Below are positions 34,353-43,823 of a DNA stretch of 64,000 bases, piece by piece. Below the pieces are notes generated by a model. It was not told the DNA's origin. It saw nothing but the letters and a program-made list of their open reading frames with translations, and made no database searches. The stretch is from Rhodoferax sp. (GTDB lineage Bacteria > Pseudomonadota > Gammaproteobacteria > Burkholderiales > Burkholderiaceae_C), in the NCBI GenBank assembly GCA_030645355.1, contig JAUSNJ010000024.1, forward strand, positions 19,846 through 83,845, written 5' to 3'. Positions within the stretch are counted from its first letter, which is position 1. Each line of letters starts with the position of its first letter. The translations under genes were made by a program, and so were the position numbers.

Positions 34353-35489
34353 ATGAAGGTAGGTAATCTCGTAGGCCTCGTCGGTTGGCGCGGCATGGTG
34401 GGGTCGGTCCTGATGGACCGCATGGAAACCGAGGGCGACTTCGCGTTGATTGAACCCATGTTCTTCTCCACCTCAAATGCCGGCGGCAAAGCCCCGGCCC
34501 AGGCCAAGAACGAAACCGCGCTGCAGGACGCCTTCAACATTGACGCGCTGAAGCGTTGCGACATCATCATCAGCGCCCAGGGTGGCGACTACACGACCGA
34601 AGTCTTCCCCAAACTGCGCGCCGCCGGCTGGAGCGGCCACTGGATCGATGCCGCGTCTACCTTGCGGATGGAAAAAGACGCCATCATCATTCTGGACCCG
34701 GTCAACATGCCGGTCATCCAAAAAGCGCTGTCCAATGGCGGCAAGAACTGGATCGGTGGCAACTGCACTGTCAGTTGCATGCTGATGGGCGTGGGTGCGC
34801 TGTACAAGGCCGGCCTGGTGGAGTGGATGAGCACCCAGACCTACCAGGCAGCCAGCGGTGGTGGCGCGCAGCACATGCGCGAACTGCTAACGCAGTACGG
34901 CACGCTGAACGCGGAAGTCAAAGCCCTGTTGGACGATCCCAAGAGCGCCATCCTGGAGATCGACCGCAAGGTCATTGCCAAGCAGCGAGCACTAACTTCC
35001 GCTGAAACCGCTAACTTCGGCGTGCCTCTGGGCGGCTCGCTGATTCCCTGGATCGACAAGGATCTGGGCAATGGCCAGTCCAAGGAAGAATGGAAAGGCA
35101 TGGCCGAGACCAACAAGATCATGGGCTTGGGCGAAGGCTTCAGCGCCCCGGCCATTCCCGTGGACGGTTTCTGTGTGCGCGTGGGCGCCATGCGCTGCCA
35201 TAGCCAGGCGCTGACCTTCAAGCTGAACAAGGATGTGCCGGTGGCCGACCTGGAAGCCATGATGGCTGCCGACAACCAGTGGGTCAAGGTGGTCCCCAAC
35301 ACACGCGAGGCCACGATCAAGGATCTGACCCCCGTCGCAGTGACCGGGACGATGACGATTCCGGTGGGCCGCGTACGCAAATTGGCTATGGGTCCGCAAT
35401 ACGTCGGCGCCTTCACGATTGGTGACCAATTGCTCTGGGGAGCCGCGGAGCCATTGCGCCGGATGCTACGGATTTTGCTAGCCGCGTAA
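34353..35489 (+). CDS. asd: Aspartate-semialdehyde dehydrogenase
   Basis: Reduces aspartyl phosphate to aspartate semialdehyde with NADPH, feeding Lys/DAP, Thr, Met and Ile synthesis. The 378-residue product has the nucleotide motif [11 protein letters not shown], the catalytic Cys in [11 protein letters not shown], and [15 protein letters not shown]; it is the Gram-negative type. GAAAGGG precedes the ATG. It is followed by fimV after 236 bp. A Thr-rich leader ORF and alternative stems lie upstream. Confidence 0.96.
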   Translation: MKVGNLVGLVGWRGMVGSVLMDRMETEGDFALIEPMFFSTSNAGGKAPAQAKNETALQDAFNIDALKRCDIIISAQGGDYTTEVFPKLRAAGWSGHWIDAASTLRMEKDAIIILDPVNMPVIQKALSNGGKNWIGGNCTVSCMLMGVGALYKAGLVEWMSTQTYQAASGGGAQHMRELLTQYGTLNAEVKALLDDPKSAILEIDRKVIAKQRALTSAETANFGVPLGGSLIPWIDKDLGNGQSKEEWKGMAETNKIMGLGEGFSAPAIPVDGFCVRVGAMRCHSQALTFKLNKDVPVADLEAMMAADNQWVKVVPNTREATIKDLTPVAVTGTMTIPVGRVRKLAMGPQYVGAFTIGDQLLWGAAEPLRRMLRILLAA

Positions 35490-35498
35490 TTAATTGCA

Positions 35499-35533
35499 AC
35501 TCGGGAGCATCGACACCGATTACACTCCCGAGT
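35499..35533. terminator. Hairpin after asd (terminator-like, no U-run)
   Basis: ACTCGGGAG and CTCCCGAGT form a perfect 9-bp stem with a 17-nt loop beginning 10 bp after the asd stop. The lack of a following T-run makes it a weak or Rho-assisted terminator, or an mRNA 3'-end stabiliser. Confidence 0.5.
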
Positions 35534-35725
35534 CGTTGTCGACAGGCAACAAATGCGACACAAGATGATGGGTAGCAAGCGAAGCTTACAAAGTTAAGCG
35601 CTTTCTTAGCTTGTCAGGCTAAGACATTGATGTTATGGTACTTTTTACGTTTTAAGAGTTGGGCCTTCTGCCCGAAAAAAGCATAGTAATTGCCGCTCGC
35701 GTGAGCAGCACCGGAGGCATATAAA

Positions 35726-38380
35726 TTGATTGCTAAGTCACATCTTTGGCAGAAGACCGCTGTAGCAGCTGCGGCCATTGCGCTACTCGGCCTATCCACA
35801 AATGGGGCTTGGGCTTTGTCTCTGGGCCGCATCACTGTTCAGTCTGCGTTGGGCGAACCGTTACGCGCTGAAATTGAAGTGCCTGAAATTAACGCTGAAG
35901 AGGCGGCGTCGCTCAAAACCAGCATCGCTTCCCCTGCAGCATTTGCCGCAGCTGGCCTTGAATACAACGCTGCCATGGCCAGCTTGCAAGCAACACTGCA
36001 ACGCCGCCCTGATGGCCGCGCCTATATACGCCTTAGTAGCGACCGCCCCGTCAACGACCCGTTTGTGGACATGATCATGGAAGCCAGCTGGTCGTCCGGG
36101 CGCATCCTGCGCGACTACACCATGCTGTTTGACCCACCCGTGCTGCGCAAGCCAGCACCAGTGGCGGCCACATTGCCGCAGGTCTCCCCGGCACCAGCCA
36201 CTTCCTCCAGGCCGGCAATGCCAGCGGGATCCACCCTGAGTGAGCCTCCACAGCCCTCGCGCAGCAGCCCGCCACAGGCCCGACCTTCGGCAACGACGCT
36301 CGCACCATCGAAGCCAGCGACCAGCACGCCGTCCGACGATGCGCGACGCATAGTCGTCAAGACCGGAGACACCGCCAGCAAGATCGCCGCCAACAATAAG
36401 CCGGCAGGAGTTTCTCTGGACCAGATGTTGGTGGCCCTATTGCGCGCCAATCCAGACGCTTTTGTGCACAGCAACATCAACCGGATCCGCTCCGGCGCCG
36501 TTATGGACATCCCCAGCGCAGAGCAGGCCCAAGCGCTGTCTGCGGCGGAAGCGACGCAAACCGTCATTGCCCAGAGCAAGGATTTCAATGAATTCCGACG
36601 CAGTCTTGCGTCCAATGCACCCGTCGCAGCCGTAGCGGCACCAACCCGCAAAGCCGGCGGTGCAATCGAGACCAAAGTTGAAGACAAAAAGGCCGCGGCG
36701 GTAACGCCAGACAAGTTGACGCTTTCAAAAGGTGCCATACAAGCCAAGGCGAACGACGCAAAAATAGCCAAGGAACGCGCGGACAAGGAAGCTGCAGCAC
36801 GTGCCACCGAGATTGCCAAAAACATCAGCGATCTGAAGAAGCTTGGTACCCCCGCTACTCCAGCCGCACCGGTGCCCGCCGTTACAGCGTCTCAACCCAA
36901 GGCAGCGGCATCGTCCGCACCGGCGTTGGTTGTAGCAGCACCACCGCCCGTTCCTGTTCCAGCCTCCGCACCTGCGCCAGTTGTTGTAGCCTCTGCGCCT
37001 GCTTCAGCTCCGATGGCCATGCCAGCGTCGGCACCGGCTTCTGCTCCAGTGGCGGCGCCAGCAACGTTGCCAGCATCCGCTGCGGACAAGCCCAAGGCAG
37101 TTGTGGTTCCTGTGCCGGAACCCGTAGAACCTCCCGGATTGATCGACGAATTGCTGGAAAACCCTTGGCTTCCGTATGGTGCCGGTGGCTTGATTGCGCT
37201 CCTGGGTGGTTTTGCGTTTTGGCGCAGCCGCCAGCGCAAGAAAAATCAGTCGCACATGGATAGTTCGTTCCTGGAGAGCCGACTACAACCCGACTCGTTC
37301 TTTGGAGCCAGTGGTGGGCAGCGGGTCGACACCAACAACGAAAACGCGGCTACTGGCTCATCAATGGTCTATTCCGCCAGCCAGCTGGATGCGGCGGACG
37401 ACGTGGATCCGGTCGCCGAAGCCGACGTGTACCTGGCCTATGGACGTGACCTGCAGGCCGAAGAAATTCTCAGGGAAGCGGTGCGTACCAACCCGGGACG
37501 ACTGGCGATTCACACCAAATTGCTGGAGATTTTCGCCAAGCGCCGTGACGCCAAGAATTTTGAAGCGAGTGCCACGCAAGCCTTTCAACTGACGGGTGGC
37601 AACGGCCCTGACTGGGTGCGGGTTTGTGAAATGGGCCTGGGGTTCGACCCCAGCAACCCCCTGTACCAGCCCGGCGGTGCGCCGGACAATATGGCAACCC
37701 AGCCACTGTCCGCTGCCCCCAACTCATCGTTTGGCAACAGCACCATACCGCAGCCGGTACGCGCCGACGTGAGCGAGCCCGTTTCGGGCGTCGATCTGGA
37801 CCTGGACCTGGACTTTTCACTGGACGAGGAACCCGCCAGCGCAATTACCGAGGTTACCAACGACAGCTTCAACCAAGCCGCAGTGGAGCAGACCGTCAAG
37901 ATGCCTGCCGCTGAAGCGGGTTCGGCCCTGGATATGGACTTTGACCTTCCAGATGAAGCACCCGCCCCCGACCCGGAACCGGTACACGAGGAAGCCAGTG
38001 CGGTGCTGGAAAATTCGCTGTCCATGGACAGCTTCAGTTTGGACGACCACGACCAACTTCCGCGGCCTGATTTCAATGCCACTGCACCCATGCCCGTCGA
38101 ACCGGTTGTTCCAACGGCGCCCGCTGTGGATGATTCGGGCATGCTGGAGTTCGACCTGGGCTCGCTGTCGCTGGATCTGGACGGGCCGACCACCGAAAAA
38201 CCAACCTTGGCACCGGACAGCGAGAACGAAGACCCCCTGGAGACAAAATTGGCGCTTGCCGATGAATTTGTCTCCATCGGTGACGAGGACGGCGCCCGCG
38301 CCCTGATTGAGGAAGTGGTTGCCGAGGCAACTGGCGAGATGCGTGCCAAGGCGCAACGCGCATTGGCGAACCTGAGCTAA
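35726..38380 (+). CDS. fimV: FimV/HubP family polar protein with LysM domain
   Basis: Inner-membrane scaffold linked to type IV pilus assembly and cell-pole organisation. An 884-residue protein: signal peptide (about 1-31) followed by the FimV N-terminal domain (LSLGRITVQSALGEPLRAEIEV), a LysM peptidoglycan-binding domain (about 209-270), a long Ala/Pro-rich linker, one membrane helix (about 478-492), and an acidic cytoplasmic part ending in the FimV C-terminal helical motif (KLALADEFVSIGDEDGARALIEEV). The start is a TTG, since no ATG exists in the signal-peptide region, and a GGAGG eight bases upstream supports it. It is between asd and truA, the usual betaproteobacterial place. Confidence 0.9.
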   Translation: MIAKSHLWQKTAVAAAAIALLGLSTNGAWALSLGRITVQSALGEPLRAEIEVPEINAEEAASLKTSIASPAAFAAAGLEYNAAMASLQATLQRRPDGRAYIRLSSDRPVNDPFVDMIMEASWSSGRILRDYTMLFDPPVLRKPAPVAATLPQVSPAPATSSRPAMPAGSTLSEPPQPSRSSPPQARPSATTLAPSKPATSTPSDDARRIVVKTGDTASKIAANNKPAGVSLDQMLVALLRANPDAFVHSNINRIRSGAVMDIPSAEQAQALSAAEATQTVIAQSKDFNEFRRSLASNAPVAAVAAPTRKAGGAIETKVEDKKAAAVTPDKLTLSKGAIQAKANDAKIAKERADKEAAARATEIAKNISDLKKLGTPATPAAPVPAVTASQPKAAASSAPALVVAAPPPVPVPASAPAPVVVASAPASAPMAMPASAPASAPVAAPATLPASAADKPKAVVVPVPEPVEPPGLIDELLENPWLPYGAGGLIALLGGFAFWRSRQRKKNQSHMDSSFLESRLQPDSFFGASGGQRVDTNNENAATGSSMVYSASQLDAADDVDPVAEADVYLAYGRDLQAEEILREAVRTNPGRLAIHTKLLEIFAKRRDAKNFEASATQAFQLTGGNGPDWVRVCEMGLGFDPSNPLYQPGGAPDNMATQPLSAAPNSSFGNSTIPQPVRADVSEPVSGVDLDLDLDFSLDEEPASAITEVTNDSFNQAAVEQTVKMPAAEAGSALDMDFDLPDEAPAPDPEPVHEEASAVLENSLSMDSFSLDDHDQLPRPDFNATAPMPVEPVVPTAPAVDDSGMLEFDLGSLSLDLDGPTTEKPTLAPDSENEDPLETKLALADEFVSIGDEDGARALIEEVVAEATGEMRAKAQRALANLS

Positions 38381-38425
38381 ACCCTTGCTGGTACGCCTGG
38401 TGCTTGGTGCAGGCTTGATCAGGCC

Positions 38426-39208
38426 GTGAGGGTTGCGCTGGGCGTCAGCTACAACGGTAGGGCCTACCAGGGCTGGCAGAGCCAGTCTTCCGGGCAAACC
38501 GTCCAGGATCAGCTTGAGAAGGCGCTGGGCAAGTTCGCAGCCCGAAAAGTGTCCACGCTGTGCGCGGGCCGTACCGACGCTGGCGTGCACGGCATCATGC
38601 AGGTCGTTCACTTTGACACGAAGCTAGAACGGGATACTTACTCCTGGGTCCGTGGAACCAACGCCAATCTGCCCCGGGACATTGCCGTCCAGTGGGCCGT
38701 GCTGACACCCGACGCCTTCCACTGCCGGGCTTGTGCAACATCCCGACGCTATGCCTACGTGCTGTACGAATCCCCCATTCGCCCCAGCGTGGACCACGGG
38801 CGCGTGGGCTGGGCCTTTCGCAGCCTGGACGGTGAGGCCATGCAGCAGGCGTCCCAACTGCTGTTGGGCGAACACGACTTCACATCGTTCCGCGCTTCAC
38901 AATGCCAGGCACTGACTCCGGTCAAAAACCTATTTGAGATCAGCATGAGCAAGCGCGGTGCCTACTGGCGCATCGAGTTTGAGGCCAATGCCTTCTTGCA
39001 CCACATGATCCGCAACATCATGGGCTGCCTGGTGCTGATCGGTCAGGGGAAAAAGCCACCGGAATGGATGGCCGAGGTGCTGGCAGCACGTGACCGTCGC
39101 GCGGCGGCGCCCACATTTTCCCCCGATGGCCTGTACTTCCTGGGGCCACGGTATGACCCCAAGTGGGGCATCCCCGACCGCACGGCTGCGTATGATGGGT
39201 TGCCATGA
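38426..39208 (+). CDS. truA: tRNA pseudouridine(38-40) synthase
   Basis: Modifies U38-U40 in the anticodon stem. The catalytic Asp is in CAGRTDAGVHG (about residue 52), and the opening ALGVSYNGRAYQGWQSQ is the family pattern; 260 residues. It starts with GTG 45 bp after fimV and overlaps trpF by 4 bp (ATGA). Confidence 0.95.
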   Translation: MRVALGVSYNGRAYQGWQSQSSGQTVQDQLEKALGKFAARKVSTLCAGRTDAGVHGIMQVVHFDTKLERDTYSWVRGTNANLPRDIAVQWAVLTPDAFHCRACATSRRYAYVLYESPIRPSVDHGRVGWAFRSLDGEAMQQASQLLLGEHDFTSFRASQCQALTPVKNLFEISMSKRGAYWRIEFEANAFLHHMIRNIMGCLVLIGQGKKPPEWMAEVLAARDRRAAAPTFSPDGLYFLGPRYDPKWGIPDRTAAYDGLP

Positions 39209-39906
39209 CACTTCCTACACGAACCCGAATCAAGATCTGCGGTCTGACCCGCGAGCAGGATGTGGACGCAGCGGTGGCGGCCGGTGCGGACGCGATCGGT
39301 TTCGTGCTGTACGCCAAGAGCCCGCGTGCTGTCAGTGTCCAGCGCGCCGCCGAGCTGGCCAAACGCCTGCCGCCCTTCATCACACCGGTGCTGCTGTTTG
39401 TCAACGCCCCTGCTACAGAAATAATAGCTGCCTGCGCAATGGTTGCGGGGGCTACCGTCCAATTTCATGGTGATGAGTCGGCGCAGGACTGTGCCGAGGC
39501 AACGCTGAACAACAGCCGCCCATGGGTGCGCGCTGCGCGCATACCACTGGGCGATGGCGCGCGGGACTTTGACCTCGTAAAATACGCCAACAATTACTCA
39601 AACGCCCAGGCCATCCTGCTCGACGCCCATGTCGACGGATTTGGCGGCGGCGGCAAGGCATTCAATTGGTCACTGCTTCCTCCAAACGTCAACGCTCACC
39701 TCGTCTTGAGTGGTGGACTCACACCTGCAAACGTGGGCGATGGGGTCAGACAGCTTCGGCCGCGCTGTAAAACGCTGGCCGTGGACGTGAGCTCCGGCGT
39801 GGAAGCCGTGGACGCTCAGGGACTGCCTTTGAAGGGCATCAAGGATCCCGAGAAAATTTTCCAGTTCGTTGCCGCCGTGCGCGCAGCGGATCAGACCACC
39901 ACCTAA
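39205..39906 (+). CDS. trpF: Phosphoribosylanthranilate isomerase
   Basis: Third step of tryptophan synthesis after anthranilate. TIM-barrel protein with the catalytic Cys in RIKICGLT (about residue 12), QFHGDE, and the phosphate-binding [10 protein letters not shown] and DVSSGVE motifs; 233 residues, slightly long. Codons about 69-87 coincide with a copy of the dispersed repeat without breaking the family alignment. The ATG overlaps the truA stop. Confidence 0.95.
   Translation: MTLPTRTRIKICGLTREQDVDAAVAAGADAIGFVLYAKSPRAVSVQRAAELAKRLPPFITPVLLFVNAPATEIIAACAMVAGATVQFHGDESAQDCAEATLNNSRPWVRAARIPLGDGARDFDLVKYANNYSNAQAILLDAHVDGFGGGGKAFNWSLLPPNVNAHLVLSGGLTPANVGDGVRQLRPRCKTLAVDVSSGVEAVDAQGLPLKGIKDPEKIFQFVAAVRAADQTTT
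39412..39465 (+). repeat. Dispersed repeat-like sequence inside trpF
   Basis: GCTACAGAAATAATAGCTGC..TTGCGGGGGCTACCGTCCAATTT follows the repeat consensus from end to end, in the same direction as the gene. It encodes the family-like segment [18 protein letters not shown], so either the repeat was accommodated or the match is partly convergent. Confidence 0.55.
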
Positions 39907-39914
39907 AACCTTGC

Positions 39915-39954
39915 GGGACAGACCTCAGCTACTCGCAGCGAGCCAGCTCTGTCC
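39915..39954. repeat. Palindromic REP-like hairpin before trpB
   Basis: GGGACAGA..CTCGC a GCGAG..TCTGTCC is a nested dyad in the 64-bp trpF-trpB gap, ending 17 bp before the trpB ATG. Outer arms, inner CGCAGCGA core and flanks (GCGGG, CTCAAC/CCCAAC) parallel the element before leuB. Confidence 0.72.
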
Positions 39955-39970
39955 TCAACACTTTACGACT

Positions 39971-41254
39971 ATGTACGACTACCACCAACCGGACCCGACC
40001 GGCCACTTCGGGAAATACGGCGGCAGCTTTGTCTCCGAGACACTGACCCACGCCATCAATGAGCTGAAAGACGCTTACGCCAAGTACCAGCATGACCCGG
40101 CCTTCATCGCCGAGTTCAAGTCCGAGCTGGCCCACTTTGTGGGGCGCCCTTCACCGGTCTACCACGCGGCGCGCATGAGCCGTGAGATGGGCGGTGCGCA
40201 AATCTTCCTGAAACGTGAAGACCTGAACCACACCGGTGCCCACAAAATCAACAACACCATCGGCCAAGCCATGCTTGCCAAGCGCATGGGCAAGCCGCGT
40301 GTGATTGCCGAGACCGGTGCCGGCCAGCATGGTGTGGCGACCGCCACCATCTGCGCCCGCTACGGGCTGGAATGCGTGGTCTATATGGGTAGCGAAGACG
40401 TCAAGCGCCAGAGCCCCAATGTCTACCGCATGAAGTTGCTCGGTGCCACCGTGGTGCCAGTCGAGAGCGGCAGCAAGACCCTGAAGGACGCGTTGAACGA
40501 GGCCATGCGCGACTGGGTCGCCAACGTGGACAACACTTTCTACATCATCGGCACCGTGGCGGGACCGCATCCCTACCCGATGATGGTGCGCGACTTCCAG
40601 AGCGTGATCGGCGAGGAATGCCTGGTGCAGATGCCCGAAATGACAGGCGGCAAACAACCCGACGCGGTGATCGCCTGCGTGGGCGGCGGATCGAACGCCA
40701 TGGGCATTTTCTACCCCTATATCCAACATGAAAAGACCCGCCTGATCGGCGTGGAGGCTGCGGGAGAAGGCCTGGACAGTGGCAAGCATTCGGCGTCCAT
40801 CCAGCGCGGCAGCCCCGGCGTGCTGCACGGCAACCGCACCTATGTGCTGCAGGACGACAACGGCCAGGTCACCGAGACGCACAGCATCAGCGCCGGCCTG
40901 GACTACCCCGGCGTCGGCCCCGAGCATGCCTTTCTGGCCGATATTGGCCGCGCCGAATACGTGGGCGTCACCGACAAGGAAGCACTAGAAGCCTTCCACT
41001 ACCTGTGCCGCACCGAGGGCATCATCCCCGCGCTGGAATCCAGCCATGCGGTGGCCTATGGCATGAAGCTGGCTAAGACCATGCGTCCGGACCAATCCAT
41101 TCTGGTCAATCTGTCCGGACGGGGGGACAAGGACATTGGCACGGTGGCCGATCTGAGCAATGGCGAATTCTTCTGCAGGCCCAGCTGCACCGGCCAGTCG
41201 GTCAAGGGGGGCGAACAGCCTATCCAGATCGTCAAGCAAGGAGCAGCAGCATGA
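39971..41254 (+). CDS. trpB: Tryptophan synthase beta subunit
   Basis: PLP enzyme joining indole and serine. The PLP Lys is in [10 protein letters not shown] (about residue 95), and the phosphate-binding GGGSNAMG motif is near 240. The 427-residue product is slightly long at the C-terminus ([17 protein letters not shown]). The track start lies inside trpF; the ATG of MYDYHQPDP is the real one. It overlaps trpA by 4 bp, matching the tight coupling of the two subunits. Confidence 0.97.
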   Translation: MYDYHQPDPTGHFGKYGGSFVSETLTHAINELKDAYAKYQHDPAFIAEFKSELAHFVGRPSPVYHAARMSREMGGAQIFLKREDLNHTGAHKINNTIGQAMLAKRMGKPRVIAETGAGQHGVATATICARYGLECVVYMGSEDVKRQSPNVYRMKLLGATVVPVESGSKTLKDALNEAMRDWVANVDNTFYIIGTVAGPHPYPMMVRDFQSVIGEECLVQMPEMTGGKQPDAVIACVGGGSNAMGIFYPYIQHEKTRLIGVEAAGEGLDSGKHSASIQRGSPGVLHGNRTYVLQDDNGQVTETHSISAGLDYPGVGPEHAFLADIGRAEYVGVTDKEALEAFHYLCRTEGIIPALESSHAVAYGMKLAKTMRPDQSILVNLSGRGDKDIGTVADLSNGEFFCRPSCTGQSVKGGEQPIQIVKQGAAA

Positions 41255-42072
41255 GCCGCATTGCCCTGAAGTTTGCCGAACTCAAGGCACAGGGCCGCAA
41301 GGCGCTGATTCCCTTCGTCACCGCCGGCTACCCGTATGCTGACGTCACACCCGAACTGATGCACGCCATGGTGGCGGGTGGTGCGGACGTGATTGAGTTG
41401 GGTGTGCCCTTTTCCGACCCCAGCGCCGACGGCCCCGTCATCCAGAAAGCCGGCGACAAGGCCCTGGCCTTTGGCATTGGCTTGGTGCAGGTGCTGGCCA
41501 TGGTCCGAGAATTCCGCAAGACCGACGCCACCACCCCCGTGGTGCTGATGGGCTACGCCAACCCGGTGGAGCGCTACGACCAGAAACACGTCACACCCGG
41601 TGTAGCCAGTCCCTTCGTGAAAGGCGCCGCAGCCGCCGGCGTAGACGGCGTGCTGATCGTCGACTACCCGCCCGAAGAGTGCGAGGCCTTCGCCGCCGAC
41701 CTGCGCGCCCACAGCATGGATTTGATCTTCCTGCTGGCACCCACCAGCACCGATGCCCGCATGCAGCAGGTGGCCCGGGTGGCCAGCGGCTACGTGTACT
41801 ACGTGTCGTTGAAGGGTGTGACCGGTTCGGGCGCGCTGGACGTGGGTGCCGTGGAGGCCATGCTGCCCCGCATCCGCCAGCACATTAGTGTGCCAGTGGG
41901 CGTGGGCTTTGGCATCCGCGATGCGGCGACCGCCAAAACGATCTCCCGGGTGGCCGATGCCGTGGTGATTGGCAGCAAGATCATCCAATTGCTGGAGAAC
42001 CAGCCCCGCGATCAGGTGGCGGCCACTGCCCAGAACTTCCTGAAAGAAGTCCGGAGCGCTTTGGATTCATAA
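41251..42072 (+). CDS. trpA: Tryptophan synthase alpha subunit
   Basis: Cleaves indole-3-glycerol phosphate and channels indole to TrpB. The catalytic Glu is in [17 protein letters not shown] (about residue 50) and the Asp in [11 protein letters not shown]; 273 residues. Its ATG overlaps the trpB stop. A hairpin of about 40 nt separates it from accD. Confidence 0.97.
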   Translation: MSRIALKFAELKAQGRKALIPFVTAGYPYADVTPELMHAMVAGGADVIELGVPFSDPSADGPVIQKAGDKALAFGIGLVQVLAMVREFRKTDATTPVVLMGYANPVERYDQKHVTPGVASPFVKGAAAAGVDGVLIVDYPPEECEAFAADLRAHSMDLIFLLAPTSTDARMQQVARVASGYVYYVSLKGVTGSGALDVGAVEAMLPRIRQHISVPVGVGFGIRDAATAKTISRVADAVVIGSKIIQLLENQPRDQVAATAQNFLKEVRSALDS

Positions 42073-42084
42073 TGGCACCCTTGC

Positions 42085-42125
42085 GGAACCGGGCGCTGCT
42101 GCCCAGCAGCAGCCCCATCGGTTCC
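42085..42125 (+). promoter_or_regulatory. Hairpin between trpA and accD
   Basis: GGAACCG..GCTGCTG..CAGCAGC..CGGTTCC pairs as a two-part stem in the 75-bp gap. No T-run follows, and the accD ribosome-binding site starts about 10 bp after it. It may act as an mRNA processing/stability element or modulate accD translation. Confidence 0.5.
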
Positions 42126-42147
42126 CCCTTGTGATGAAGGAAAACCC

Positions 42148-43020
42148 ATGAGCTGGCTTGAAAAACTGCTTCCCCCGAAAATTCAACAAACCGACCCTGC
42201 GGACCGCCGCAGTGTCCCGGAAGGCCTGTGGGTCAAGTGCCCCAGCTGCGAATCCGTGCTGTACAAGACCGATCTGGAACAAAACCAGAACGTCTGCCCC
42301 AGCTGCAGCCACCACCACCGCATTGGCGCCCGTGCACGTCTCAATGTGTTTCTGGACAACGAAGGCCGGTTCGACATCGGGCAGGACATCCTGCCCGTGG
42401 ACCCGCTCAAGTTCAAGGACAGCCGCAAATACCCCGAACGCCTGAAGGAAGCCCTGGAAAACACTGGCGAGACCGATGCGCTGGTGGTCATGGGCGGTGC
42501 CGTGATGGGCATCAGCCTGGTGGCGGCCTGTTTTGAGTTTGACTTCATGGGCGGCAGCATGGGCTCCGTGGTGGGCGAGCGCTTTGTACGCGGCGTCGAG
42601 ACCGCCATCGAGCAAAAGGTACCCTTCCTGTGCTTTACCGCCACCGGTGGCGCGCGCATGCAGGAGGGCCTGCTCTCGCTGATGCAAATGGCCAAGACCA
42701 ATGCCGCGCTGACCCGCCTAGCCAAAAAGGGCCTGCCCTATATCAGCGTGCTGACCGACCCGACCATGGGCGGCGTAAGTGCCGGCTTTGCCTTCCTGGG
42801 CGACATGGTGATCGCCGAGCCCAAGGCCCTGATCGGCTTTGCCGGACCGCGCGTCATCGAGTCCACGGTGCGTGTGACCTTGCCCGAGGGCTTCCAGCGC
42901 TCCGAGTTCCTGCAAACCAAGGGCGCGGTAGACCTGATTTGCGACCGCCGCGATCTGCGCAAGACCGTGGCCAATTCGCTGGCGATGTTGCAACGTCAGC
43001 CTGCCGATGCGGTGATTTAA
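42148..43020 (+). CDS. accD: Acetyl-CoA carboxylase carboxyltransferase beta subunit
   Basis: Part of the enzyme making malonyl-CoA for fatty acid synthesis. The N-terminal zinc ribbon has two CPSC pairs (residues about 31-53), and the crotonase-like domain has [12 protein letters not shown] and [12 protein letters not shown]. At 290 residues it is normal. AAGGA lies before the ATG. folC, the common next gene, is absent; a long inverted repeat follows instead. Confidence 0.97.
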   Translation: MSWLEKLLPPKIQQTDPADRRSVPEGLWVKCPSCESVLYKTDLEQNQNVCPSCSHHHRIGARARLNVFLDNEGRFDIGQDILPVDPLKFKDSRKYPERLKEALENTGETDALVVMGGAVMGISLVAACFEFDFMGGSMGSVVGERFVRGVETAIEQKVPFLCFTATGGARMQEGLLSLMQMAKTNAALTRLAKKGLPYISVLTDPTMGGVSAGFAFLGDMVIAEPKALIGFAGPRVIESTVRVTLPEGFQRSEFLQTKGAVDLICDRRDLRKTVANSLAMLQRQPADAVI

Positions 43021-43042
43021 AAGCCCTTCTTCTTCCGCCACC

Positions 43043-43121
43043 GCGGGGGATTGCGGTGAGCCGGTGTCCTCATACTGCCAAATGCGCAGAAATCGGACCC
43101 CGACTCACCGCAATCCCCCGC
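43043..43121. repeat. Long inverted repeat between convergent accD and yggT
   Basis: The 18-nt arms GCGGGGGATTGCGGTGAG (43043-43060) and its exact reverse complement (43104-43121) extend to 27-nt arms with two mismatches around a 25-nt spacer. It fills the convergent gap, so it could terminate both transcripts, but it has no T-runs. It looks like a mobile or REP-type hairpin element. Confidence 0.8.
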
Positions 43122-43151
43122 TCTACATTTGCGTGGCGTAATAACCAGACA

Positions 43152-43718
43152 TCAGATCGCCACCAACACCGCAGCCTGCACATTCCCCAGCACAATCCCG
43201 GCCACCTGCAGAATCAGCAGCAGCACCAGCGGAGACAGGTCAATGCCCCCCACCAGCGGCACCACACGCCGTATCGGAATCAACACGGGCAGCACTAGGC
43301 GCTCCAGGAAATCCGCGCCAACCGAATGGCTTTGCACCCAGGACAGAATCGCGTAAATGATGACCAGCCCGGTCATGCCGGAAATCGCCATGCGCACCAG
43401 GCCAAAGGCGGCCAACACCACCACGGACAGCATGCCGGCGGTCATGCCGGTGAGGGCCCACAAAATCACAAACTGCGCCAACTGCACCAGAAACGCACCC
43501 ACCAGACTGGCCATGTCCCAGCGCCCCACGGCCGGAATGACCCGGCGCAGCGGCAACACCAGCCAGTCGGTCAGCGCAAAAATGAACTTGGCCAGCGGGT
43601 TGCCCGAGCGCACCGACATGGGAATGCGCTGGTACTGCATGTACAGGCGCAGCAGGCAGGTTCCGGCGATCAATCCGGCGGCCACTTCCAGCAGCAGCGA
43701 GGTAATTTGGTAGAGCAT
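43152..43718 (-). CDS. YggT family membrane protein
   Basis: A 188-residue protein with two YggT repeats: two pairs of membrane helices, each followed by the family motif around LPLRRVIPAVG (about 75-85) and LIPIRRVVPLVGGIDLSPLV (about 155-174). YggT proteins are linked to cell shape/division and osmotic tolerance in other bacteria; the molecular role is unclear. The track ORF includes 24 upstream residues; the ATG of MLYQITSLLLEV, at the start of the first helix, is preferred, though MMETLFS ten codons earlier is possible. Confidence 0.85.
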   Translation of the reverse strand: MLYQITSLLLEVAAGLIAGTCLLRLYMQYQRIPMSVRSGNPLAKFIFALTDWLVLPLRRVIPAVGRWDMASLVGAFLVQLAQFVILWALTGMTAGMLSVVVLAAFGLVRMAISGMTGLVIIYAILSWVQSHSVGADFLERLVLPVLIPIRRVVPLVGGIDLSPLVLLLILQVAGIVLGNVQAAVLVAI

Positions 43719-43823
43719 GGTGTCCAATGAAAAGAGCGTTTCCATCATATACGGACCGCCCCTCTTAGAATCAAGGGTTCTGGCCGGCAAAAGCGGCCCT
43801 CATTGACCTACTGCGCGCACCCC

